DNA from: an uncultured Shinella sp.
GTDB lineage: Bacteria; Pseudomonadota; Alphaproteobacteria; Rhizobiales; Rhizobiaceae
Direction of reading: 5' to 3'
Length of the DNA: 9,077 nt
Assembly (NCBI GenBank): GCA_946886325.1
Contig: CAMPIK010000073.1
Location: forward strand, 1-9,077
Below the pieces are notes generated by a model. The model was not told where the DNA came from. It was given only the letters and a program-made list of their open reading frames with translations, and made no database searches. This document shows positions 1 through 5,482 of the stretch, one piece after another; the stretch's first letter is position 1; each line of letters begins with the position of its first letter. The translations under genes were made by a program, and so were the position numbers.

Positions 1-112
1 GCTTTGAGATAGCCTGCGGCCAGGCTGCGCATCCCGGCCGCCGGTTGACTGGTCGCCACGGCCTGCAATGCCGAAAATGCGGAATTCAGGGCCGTTCCCG
101 CCGGTTTGGCGC

Positions 113-141
113 ATTGCCGGGCGGGGAGAATTCGCCTACAT
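113..141 (+). promoter_or_regulatory. candidate promoter of ettA
   Basis: ATTGCC (113-118), 17 bases, then CTACAT (136-141) resembles the rhizobial housekeeping consensus CTTGAC-N17-CTATAT, matching 4 of 6 and 5 of 6 bases. It would start transcription about 30 bases before the ettA start codon. It was found by eye and is not proven. Of the rest of the 176 bases before ettA, the only clear structure is a 6-bp hairpin at 11-26 (AGCCTG, loop CGGC, CAGGCT) with no T-tract on either side. Confidence 0.35.
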
Positions 142-176
142 AGCGGGCACATTTTTTAGGATGCGGAGCACGCTGA

Positions 177-1826
177 ATGGCACGTCAATTCATCTATCAC
201 ATGGCCGGTCTCAACAAGGCCTACGGCAACAAGAAGGTGCTGGAGAACATCCACCTGTCCTTCTATCCCGATGCCAAGATCGGCATTCTCGGGCCGAACG
301 GCGCCGGCAAGTCGACCGTGCTCAAGATCATGGCGGGCCTTGACAAGGAATTCACCGGCGAGGCCTGGCTCGCCGACGGCGCGACGCTCGGCTACCTGCC
401 GCAGGAGCCGCAGCTCGACGCGTCGAAGACGGTGCTCGAGAACGTCATGGAAGGCGTCGCCGACAAGAAGGCGATCCTCGACCGCTACAACGAACTGATG
501 ATGAACTATTCCGACGAGACGGCGGACGAAGGCGCCAAGCTCCAGGACGTCATCGACAGCCAGAACCTCTGGGACCTCGAAAGCCAGGTCGAGATGGCGA
601 TGGACGCGCTGCGCTGCCCGCCGGGCGAGTCCGAGGTGACCAGCCTCTCGGGCGGCGAGAAGCGCCGCGTGGCGCTCTGCAAGCTGCTTCTGGCGCAGCC
701 TAACCTGCTGCTGCTCGACGAACCGACGAACCATCTCGACGCCGAGACGATCGCCTGGCTCGAAAAGCACCTGCGCGAATATCCGGGCGCCGTGCTGATG
801 ATCACCCACGACCGCTACTTCCTCGACAATGTCACGGGCTGGATCCTCGAGCTCGACCGCGGCCGCGGCATTCCCTACGAGGGCAACTACTCCGCCTACC
901 TGATGGCCAAGGCCAAGCGCATGCAGCAGGAAGGTCGCGAGGAGGCCACGCGCCAGAAGGCGCTGTCGCGCGAACAGGAATGGATCGCATCGAGCCCCAA
1001 GGCGCGGCAGGCGAAGTCCAAGGCGCGTATCCGGGCCTATGACGAACTGGTGCAGGCAGCCGCCGACCGTCGCCCCGGCGACGCGCAGATCGTCATTCCC
1101 GTCGGCGAGCGGCTCGGCCAGATCGTTATCGAGGCGGAGAACCTGTCGAAGGGTTATGGCGACCAGCTCCTGATCGACGGCCTGAGCTTCAAGCTGCCGC
1201 CGGGCGGCATCGTCGGCGTCATCGGACCCAACGGCGCCGGCAAGTCGACGCTCTTCCGCATGATCACCGGGCAGGAGACGCCGGATGGCGGCTCGATCAC
1301 TGTCGGCGAGACGGTCGATCTCGGCTATGTCGACCAGAGCCGCGATTCGCTCGACGGCAACAAGACCGTCTGGGAGGAGATTTCCGGCGGCAACGATGTC
1401 ATCAAGCTCGGCAAGCACGAGGTCAACAGCCGTGCCTATTGCGGCGCCTTCAACTTCAAGGGCGGCGACCAGCAGCAGAAGGTTGGCACGCTGTCGGGTG
1501 GCCAGCGCAACCGCGTGCATCTCGCCAAGATGCTGAAGGCCGGCGGCAACGTCATCCTGCTCGACGAACCGACGAACGACCTCGACACGGAAACGCTGGC
1601 GGCGCTCGAGGACGCGCTGGAGAATTTCGCCGGCTGCGCCGTCATCATCTCGCACGATCGCATGTTCCTCGATCGCCTCGCGACGCACATCCTCTCCTTC
1701 GAGGGCGACAGCCACGTGGAGTGGTTCGAGGGCAACTTCGAGGACTACGAGAAGGACAAGATCCGCCGCCTCGGCCCGGATTCGGTCAATCCGAAGCGGG
1801 TAACCTACAAGCGTCTTACCCGTTGA
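177..1826 (+). CDS. ettA: energy-dependent translational throttle protein EttA (ABC-F ATPase)
   Basis: This is a 549-residue soluble ABC-F protein with two ATPase domains and no membrane segment. In the family, EttA binds the ribosomal E site and gates the first elongation steps according to the ATP/ADP ratio. Domain 1 has Walker [10 protein letters not shown] (39-47), signature LSGGE (157-161), Walker B/catalytic DEPTNHLD (181-188) and an H-loop His211. Domain 2 has GPNGAGKST (350-358), LSGGQ (439-443), DEPTNDLD (463-470) and His493. Both catalytic glutamates (182, 464) are present, so both sites should hydrolyse ATP. The insertion at about 95-140 fits the EttA arm, and the charged linker at about 240-320 fits the P-site tRNA interaction motif. 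Length matches E. coli EttA (555). The ATG at 177 follows GGAG (165-168) by 8 bases. The gene appears to be a single transcription unit ending at the terminator just downstream. Confidence 0.97.
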   Translation: MARQFIYHMAGLNKAYGNKKVLENIHLSFYPDAKIGILGPNGAGKSTVLKIMAGLDKEFTGEAWLADGATLGYLPQEPQLDASKTVLENVMEGVADKKAILDRYNELMMNYSDETADEGAKLQDVIDSQNLWDLESQVEMAMDALRCPPGESEVTSLSGGEKRRVALCKLLLAQPNLLLLDEPTNHLDAETIAWLEKHLREYPGAVLMITHDRYFLDNVTGWILELDRGRGIPYEGNYSAYLMAKAKRMQQEGREEATRQKALSREQEWIASSPKARQAKSKARIRAYDELVQAAADRRPGDAQIVIPVGERLGQIVIEAENLSKGYGDQLLIDGLSFKLPPGGIVGVIGPNGAGKSTLFRMITGQETPDGGSITVGETVDLGYVDQSRDSLDGNKTVWEEISGGNDVIKLGKHEVNSRAYCGAFNFKGGDQQQKVGTLSGGQRNRVHLAKMLKAGGNVILLDEPTNDLDTETLAALEDALENFAGCAVIISHDRMFLDRLATHILSFEGDSHVEWFEGNFEDYEKDKIRRLGPDSVNPKRVTYKRLTR

Positions 1827-1863
1827 ACGTCTCGCATTCCCGAGATACCGGCAGGTGAACTCA

Positions 1864-1896
1864 CCCCCGACGCTGGACGCCAGTTTCGGGGGTTTT
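1864..1896 (+). terminator. intrinsic terminator of ettA
   Basis: CCCCCGA (1864-1870) pairs with TCGGGGG (1886-1892), enclosing a second small stem CTGG/CCAG (1873-1876 with 1880-1883). TTTT (1893-1896) and further T-rich sequence follow at once. It lies 38 bases after the ettA stop and separates it from the regulator-metF operon. A weaker 5-bp hairpin, TCTCG/CGAGA, lies between the stop and this terminator. Confidence 0.88.
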
Positions 1897-1938
1897 CATT
1901 TGCGGCCGCGATGGCATTCTGTCCGGTGCGCGGCATTC

Positions 1939-1970
1939 ATTTAATCACTTGCGTCATTCGATTTAATCAC
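1939..1970 (+). repeat. direct repeat ATTTAATCAC upstream of the SahR-like operator
   Basis: ATTTAATCAC occurs at 1939-1948 and again at 1961-1970, 22 bases apart start to start, or about two helical turns. Each copy is preceded by CATTC (the second with one extra G), so the repeated unit is about 15 bases. The second copy runs into the left edge of the 20-bp palindrome. The spacing would put both copies on one DNA face, as expected for a second regulator or a repressor dimer array, but no known factor is recognised. Confidence 0.6.
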
Positions 1971-1988
1971 ATAAAGATATCTTTATGT
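1969..1988. promoter_or_regulatory. operator palindrome of the ArsR-methyltransferase (SahR-like) regulator
   Basis: ACATAAAGATATCTTTATGT is a perfect 20-bp inverted repeat ending 16 bases before the preferred start codon of the regulator gene. ArsR-family dimers bind symmetric AT-rich sites of this kind, and the site precedes a self-regulating regulator-metF operon. It overlaps the likely core promoter. One reading has CTTGCG (1948-1953) as the -35 with a -10 inside the left arm. Another has CTTTAT (1981-1986) as the -10. In both, a bound repressor would block RNA polymerase. Assignment to this regulator is inference. The symmetry is directly visible. Confidence 0.82.
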
Positions 1989-2004
1989 CTTGATTGGATG
2001 CGTA

Positions 2005-3027
2005 ATGATGACGGACGACAAGCTCGGACTGGATGATCTCGTCGAGGTGCTGAAGACGGTCGGGGAGCCGACTCGGCTTCGCCTCCTTTCGCTTCTGTCG
2101 CGCGGCGATCTCACGGTCACCGATCTTACCGATCTTCTCGGCCAGTCGCAGCCGCGCATTTCGCGCCACCTGAAGCTGCTCGGCGAGGCGGCGCTCATCG
2201 ATCGTTACCAGGAGGGCGCCTGGGCCTATTTCCGGCTGCGGCAGGAGGGGCCGGCTGCGGCCGTGGCCAGGCTTCTTCTCGACTGTTCGGACGAGACCGA
2301 CGCGGTGCTTCGCCGCGACGGCGAGCGGCTGGCGGCTTTGAAGAAGGTCCGCGCCGAAAAGGCGCAGGCCTATTTCAGCCGCAACGCCGCCGAATGGGAC
2401 GAACTGCGCCGCCTGCATGTCAGCGAAACGGAAGTCGAGACAGCGCTCGGCGAACTGATCGGCGAGGAGCCGGTCGAGTCCTTCCTCGATCTCGGCACCG
2501 GCACGGGGCGCATCCTGCAGCTCTTCGACGGTCTCTACCGCCGCGGCGTCGGTGTCGATGCGAGCCGGGACATGCTGGCCGTGGCGCGCGCCAATCTCGA
2601 CCGCGCCGGCATCACCAAGGCCTCGATCCGCCATGGCGACATTTTCAACCTGCCGCTGGAGCGCGACGAATTCGACGTCGTGACGATCCACCAGGTGCTG
2701 CATTTCCTGGCCGATCCGGAAGCGGCGATTGCCGAGGCGGCGCGCATGCTGCGCCCGGGCGGTCGCCTGGTGATCATCGATTTTGCGCCGCACGAACTCG
2801 AATACCTGCGCGAGGACCATGCCCATGTGCGGCTCGGCTTTTCGGATCCGATCATGCGGGAATGGCTGGAGCGCGCTGGGCTATCCGTCGAACGGTCGAT
2901 CGACCTGACGGACGAGACGAGAACGGGCAGCGCCGGACTGACCGTGACGATCTGGCTTGCGCGGGACAAGCGCCCCGTCGCAGCCGCCACGCCGGAAACA
3001 CCCATCGCAATCGGAAGGAGACTTTGA
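2005..3027 (+). CDS. ArsR-family repressor fused to a SAM-methyltransferase-like domain (SahR-type)
   Basis: From ATG 2005 the protein has 340 residues. Residues about 8-80 form an ArsR winged helix: EPTRLRLLSLL, then the recognition helix around LGQSQPRISRHLKLL (45-59). The usual ArsR/SmtB metal motif CVC is absent; the matching helix reads LTVTDLTDLLG. Residues about 120-300 are a class I methyltransferase fold: LDLGTGTGR (161-169, SAM loop), GVD (183-185), GDIFNLP (211-217) and MLRPGGRL (248-255). This architecture matches SahR, which senses S-adenosylhomocysteine and represses methionine-cycle genes. The metF gene directly downstream and the palindrome upstream support that. Whether the domain only senses ligand or also methylates cannot be told. 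A TTG at 1990 opens the same frame but lies two bases from the operator with no ribosome site. ATG 2005 (or 2008) has GGA 6 (or 9) bases before it. One base separates this gene from metF. Confidence 0.9.
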   Translation: MMTDDKLGLDDLVEVLKTVGEPTRLRLLSLLSRGDLTVTDLTDLLGQSQPRISRHLKLLGEAALIDRYQEGAWAYFRLRQEGPAAAVARLLLDCSDETDAVLRRDGERLAALKKVRAEKAQAYFSRNAAEWDELRRLHVSETEVETALGELIGEEPVESFLDLGTGTGRILQLFDGLYRRGVGVDASRDMLAVARANLDRAGITKASIRHGDIFNLPLERDEFDVVTIHQVLHFLADPEAAIAEAARMLRPGGRLVIIDFAPHELEYLREDHAHVRLGFSDPIMREWLERAGLSVERSIDLTDETRTGSAGLTVTIWLARDKRPVAAATPETPIAIGRRL

Positions 3028-3028
3028 C

Positions 3029-3934
3029 ATGACGCAGACGCGCGAAAGCCGGTTGGGCCGGTCCATCAAGGTCTCCTTCGAGTTCTTTCCGCCGAAGACG
3101 CCGGAGGCGGAGGCGCAGCTCTGGCAGACCGCCACGCGCCTTGCCGCCTACCGGCCCGAATTCGTGTCGGTCACCTACGGCGCCGGCGGATCGACCAAGG
3201 CACCGACATTGAACACGGTGGCCCGGCTGTTGCGCGACTCGCCGCTTCGCGCCGCCTCGCACCTCACCTGCGTCGGCGCGACCAGGGAAGACGTGCATGC
3301 CGTCGTCGACGAGTTTCGCGCCGTCGGCGTGCGCCACTTCGTGGCGCTGCGCGGCGATCCCGCAGGCGGCGTCGGCTCGGCCTACCAGCCGCATCCGGGT
3401 GGCTATGCCAATGCGGCGGAACTCGTCGCCGGCCTGCGCACGATCGAGGACTTCGAGATTTCGGTGTCGGCCTATCCGGAGAAGCACCCGGAGAGCGCCG
3501 ACGTCACGGCCGATATCGACATGCTGAAGCGCAAGGTCGATGCCGGGGCGACGCGGGCGCTGACCCAGTTCTTCTTCGACAATGACGACTTTGCCCGCTA
3601 TGTCGACCGCGTGCGTGCCGCCGGCATCACCATCCCGATCGTTCCGGGCATCCTGCCGATCCACAATCTGGCGCAGGTCCGCAAGTTTGCCGGCCTCTGC
3701 GGCGCATCCGTGCCGGACTGGCTGGCTGCGCAGCTGGAGCCGGTGGACGACGATGCGGAGCGCCGCCTGCCGGTCGCGATCGAGCTTGCGGCCCGTCAGG
3801 TCGAGGGGCTGATCGCCCAGGGCATCGACGAATTTCACTTCTACACGATGAACCGCGCGCAACTGACAAGTGCTGTCTGCGATCTCGTCGGTTTTCGCAA
3901 GGCTGACGCTTCACAAACCGGGGCCGCCGCCTGA
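3029..3934 (+). CDS. metF: 5,10-methylenetetrahydrofolate reductase
   Basis: This 301-residue cytosolic flavoenzyme reduces 5,10-methylene-THF to 5-methyl-THF, the methyl donor for methionine synthase. It aligns over its whole length with E. coli MetF (296 residues). Visible landmarks are VSFEFFPPK (15-23) with the catalytic Glu18, FVSVTYGAGGST, HLTCVGAT, FVALRGDP with the flavin-contacting Asp, VSAYPEKHPE, LKRKVDAGA, TQFFFDNDDF, IPIVPGILPI and FHFYTMNRA near the end. The ATG at 3029 is chosen because AAGGAG (3015-3020) lies 8 bases before it. The open frame extends 24 codons further upstream, but only inside the preceding gene. With one base between the genes, translation is probably coupled to the regulator, and both should be controlled from the palindrome at 1969-1988. 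It is the only enzyme gene in the operon. Confidence 0.98.
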   Translation: MTQTRESRLGRSIKVSFEFFPPKTPEAEAQLWQTATRLAAYRPEFVSVTYGAGGSTKAPTLNTVARLLRDSPLRAASHLTCVGATREDVHAVVDEFRAVGVRHFVALRGDPAGGVGSAYQPHPGGYANAAELVAGLRTIEDFEISVSAYPEKHPESADVTADIDMLKRKVDAGATRALTQFFFDNDDFARYVDRVRAAGITIPIVPGILPIHNLAQVRKFAGLCGASVPDWLAAQLEPVDDDAERRLPVAIELAARQVEGLIAQGIDEFHFYTMNRAQLTSAVCDLVGFRKADASQTGAAA

Positions 3935-3941
3935 AGGCGGC
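3926..3941 (+). other. hairpin across the metF stop codon
   Basis: GCCGCC (3926-3931) and GGCGGC (3936-3941) form a perfect 6-bp GC stem whose four-base loop TGAA contains the TGA stop codon (3932-3934). No T-tract follows, so it is not an intrinsic terminator. It may affect termination of translation or protect the 3' end, or may be chance in GC-rich DNA. Confidence 0.45.
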
Positions 3942-3989
3942 AGGAACCTCTGGACTTCTGACAGCAACTGTTAACGCTTTATTCAGACG

Positions 3990-4025
3990 AAAACGCATGG
4001 CGCCGATCCCGGGGCCATGCGTTTT
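3990..4025. terminator. bidirectional intrinsic terminator between metF and the small membrane gene
   Basis: AAAACGCATGGC (3990-4001) pairs perfectly over 12 bp with GCCATGCGTTTT (4014-4025), with a 12-base loop. The stem ends in AAAA/TTTT, so each strand reads as a GC-containing hairpin followed by a T-tract. It lies 55 bases after the metF stop and 73 bases after the stop of the small gene facing it. It should end both converging transcripts. Confidence 0.9.
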
Positions 4026-4062
4026 CCTGAGTTGATATATCGAATGGGTTTTCGCTGTTCTT

Positions 4063-4068
4063 ATTATA
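4063..4068 (-). promoter_or_regulatory. isolated TATAAT -10 element (candidate)
   Basis: The - strand reads exactly TATAAT at 4068-4063, between the small gene and the bidirectional terminator. No convincing -35 is found 16-18 bases upstream (GCATAC at 17). If active, it would give an RNA of about 70 bases ending at the terminator 3990-4025. With no -35 this stays a weak candidate. Confidence 0.2.
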
Positions 4069-4098
4069 GTCCCGTGTAACTTACGGTATGCCGTCGCC

Positions 4099-4176
4099 TC
4101 AGATGAAGAGCATGGTGGCGACGAAGAGGAACGCTGCACCGATCATCAGAACATTCAAGGAATGTGTGAGTCCCAT
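4099..4176 (-). CDS. 25-residue single-span membrane protein (small ORF)
   Basis: A 26-codon frame with ATG at 4176-4174 and TGA at 4101-4099. The product begins MGLTHSLNVLMIG and continues AAFLFVATMLFI. Residues about 7-25 are almost entirely hydrophobic with no charge, enough for one membrane span, with a short polar N-terminus and no C-terminal tail. The reason to call it a gene is the ribosome site AAGGAGGTC (4189-4181), close to perfect, with 6 bases between GGAGG and the ATG. A promoter-like TATTAT (4209-4204) lies upstream and a terminator (3990-4025) closes the unit, so it looks like a complete gene. I do not recognise the family or function. Proteins of this size often assist a larger membrane complex, but no partner gene is adjacent. 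The alternative is a leader peptide, though nothing follows it before the terminator. Confidence 0.72.
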   Translation of the reverse strand: MGLTHSLNVLMIGAAFLFVATMLFI

Positions 4177-4203
4177 GGCTGACCTCCTTGCGTTACGGGG
4201 CGG

Positions 4204-4237
4204 ATAATACGTCCGTTTTTCCGGCTTTGAAAAGCCG
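4204..4237 (-). promoter_or_regulatory. promoter and inverted repeat of the small membrane gene
   Basis: Reading the - strand, TATTAT (4209-4204) fits a -10 box, and TTCAAA or TTTTCA 16-18 bases upstream is a poor -35. The -35 zone is covered by an interrupted palindrome, CGGCTTT (4222-4228), GA, AAAGCCG (4231-4237): seven matched bases on each side of a two-base centre. A weak -35 under a symmetric site suggests an activator or repressor site, but the factor is unknown. Transcription would start about 20 bases before the ATG. Confidence 0.5.
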
Positions 4238-4321
4238 AAATTATGTTGCGGCGCATCATCCTCCTGTTACATTCGGATTATTCACAGTTTCAACACACTG
4301 AATTTAAAAGTGATTTCTCCC

Positions 4322-4409
4322 TGCCGCAAATTTTTCACAATCCTTACCGGATGCTCTTTGGCGGCAATGTTCATTTTGTTTTTGGGTCAGGCGCGAACTG
4401 CGCCAGACC
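4322..4409. other. AT-richer intergenic stretch with two inverted repeats
   Basis: This is the structured part of the gap between the small gene and the DMT permease (4177-4450), where I can support no other gene. TGCCGC-AAA (4322-4330) pairs with TTTGGCGGCA (4357-4366) with one bulged base. GGTCaGGCGC (4385-4394) pairs with GCGCCaGACC (4400-4409) around a 5-base loop with one A-A mismatch. The second hairpin lies 41 bases after the permease stop, but on that strand it is followed by A-rich, not T-rich, sequence, so it is not a standard terminator. A + strand promoter-like pair, TTCACA (4281-4286) and TTTAAA (4303-4308), lies upstream. Confidence 0.4.
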
Positions 4410-4450
4410 GCTGAATAAACACCGGAAATCGGCGTTTGGTTCCAGGGCGT

Positions 4451-5392
4451 TCATGCTTTTTTCATTCTCGCGACAGCGCGTCCGTCCAGCACGACCAGCC
4501 CGGCCAGAACCAGCAACATTCCGGCGATGCCGAACATATCGAGACGCTCGCCGAGGAAGACCATGCCGGCCAGAATCGCACTCGGGGGCACGAGCAGCGT
4601 GACAAGCGAGGTGTTCGTGGCGCCAGCCGCCGCCATGATCCGGAAGAAGAGAATATAGCCATAGGCGGTCGAAACGAGGGCGAGCGCCAGAATGGCGGCG
4701 ATGGCATCGAGCGGCGGCCATGGCAGCATCCAGGGCCGGTCGATCGCGAAGGCGACAGGCAGCATCATCAGCGTCGATGCCGTCAACTGGCCGGCCGCGG
4801 TCACCGGTGGCGCAACGCCGCGAAACCGTTTGCCCCAGGTGGCGGCGAAACCGTAGGAGATCGCCGCGCCGACCGGCATCAGCACGGCCCAGAGCGGCGG
4901 GCCGCCCACCGATTGCAGAAAGGGCGCGAAGGCACTCGGGCCGATCAGCACTGCCGTGCCGACAAGGCCGATCAGGCAGCCGGCAATCTTCGGCGCCGAC
5001 AGTTTCTCGTCCGCCGTCAGTCGGTTTGCGATGATTACCGTGAAGATCGGCGTGGTGGCATTGAGGATTGCCGCAAGCCCGGCCCCGATCTCGGTCTGGC
5101 CGGCGAAGATCAGCATATGCGGGATGGCATTGTTGATCAGGCCGAGAATGGCGAAATCCCGCCAGCGCTCGGCAAGCGTCGCATAGATGGCGAAGCGACC
5201 CGAGACATAGATATGCAGCGCAAGCGCGGCGAGCGACACGCGCAGCAGCACCAGCGTCGCCGGCGGCACATAGGCGACGGCAACGCGGGCAAAGAAGAAC
5301 GATCCGCCCCAGATGACGCCGAGCAGCGCAAGAAGCGCCCAGGTCTTCGCGTTCATCTGCTGGTCGATCGGCCGCATGGCAATCTGCTGCAT
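4451..5392 (-). CDS. EamA/DMT-superfamily permease (10-TM drug/metabolite transporter)
   Basis: This 313-residue inner-membrane protein is built of two repeated EamA halves (about 17-150 and 166-303), each of about five membrane segments. Family marks are WALLALLGVIWGGSFFFARV in the first helix, LAAILNATTPIFTVIIANRL in the middle of the first half, and the matching VTLLVPPSAILAGMVFLGERL (263-283) in the second half. Members export amino acids, metabolites or drugs; the substrate cannot be read from sequence. ATG 5392 is chosen over an in-frame start at 5533 because the longer form would run across the divergent antiporter start. AAGG lies 10 bases upstream of 5392. Starts at 5377 and 5356 are possible but have no ribosome site. 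It is divergent from the antiporter gene with 90 bases between them. No clear terminator follows. Confidence 0.93.
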   Translation of the reverse strand: MQQIAMRPIDQQMNAKTWALLALLGVIWGGSFFFARVAVAYVPPATLVLLRVSLAALALHIYVSGRFAIYATLAERWRDFAILGLINNAIPHMLIFAGQTEIGAGLAAILNATTPIFTVIIANRLTADEKLSAPKIAGCLIGLVGTAVLIGPSAFAPFLQSVGGPPLWAVLMPVGAAISYGFAATWGKRFRGVAPPVTAAGQLTASTLMMLPVAFAIDRPWMLPWPPLDAIAAILALALVSTAYGYILFFRIMAAAGATNTSLVTLLVPPSAILAGMVFLGERLDMFGIAGMLLVLAGLVVLDGRAVARMKKA

Positions 5393-5398
5393 CGGAGG

Positions 5399-5427
5399 TT
5401 GACCTTTTCCTGCCGTATTCGGATCAT
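5399..5427 (+). promoter_or_regulatory. candidate promoter of the antiporter gene
   Basis: TTGACC (5399-5404), 17 bases, then GATCAT (5422-5427) matches the sigma-70 type at 5 of 6 and 4 of 6 bases. It lies in the 90-base divergent gap and would give a leader of about 50 bases. It begins 7 bases from the start codon of the divergent permease, so the two transcripts would compete for the same DNA. Found by eye only. Confidence 0.35.
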
Positions 5428-5482
5428 CAATGAGTAGCTCGCAAGTGCTTGTCCTGCCACCCGATTCTCGCACCGGAGTGAA

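Noticed and set aside
11..26. 6-bp hairpin AGCCTG-CGGC-CAGGCT near the window start as a terminator of an upstream gene
   Set aside because: No T-tract follows on either strand and no upstream gene is visible.
156..1715. 519-codon open frame on the - strand, opposite ettA
   Set aside because: It lies antisense to a complete EttA with all motifs, its protein is Ala/Val/Arg/Leu/Asp-rich with no domain I recognise, and long antisense frames are common in GC-rich DNA.
4201..4219. CGGA-TAATACG-TCCG followed by TTTTT as a + strand terminator
   Set aside because: The stem is only 4 bp and no + strand gene ends just before it.
4243..4602. 119-codon + strand frame beginning in the AT-rich gap
   Set aside because: It has no ribosome site, runs antisense into the permease 3' end, and turns into Arg/Pro-rich sequence once it enters that gene.
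4436..5437. 333-codon + strand frame opposite the permease
   Set aside because: It is the antisense of a well-defined EamA protein; the product is highly charged and low in complexity.
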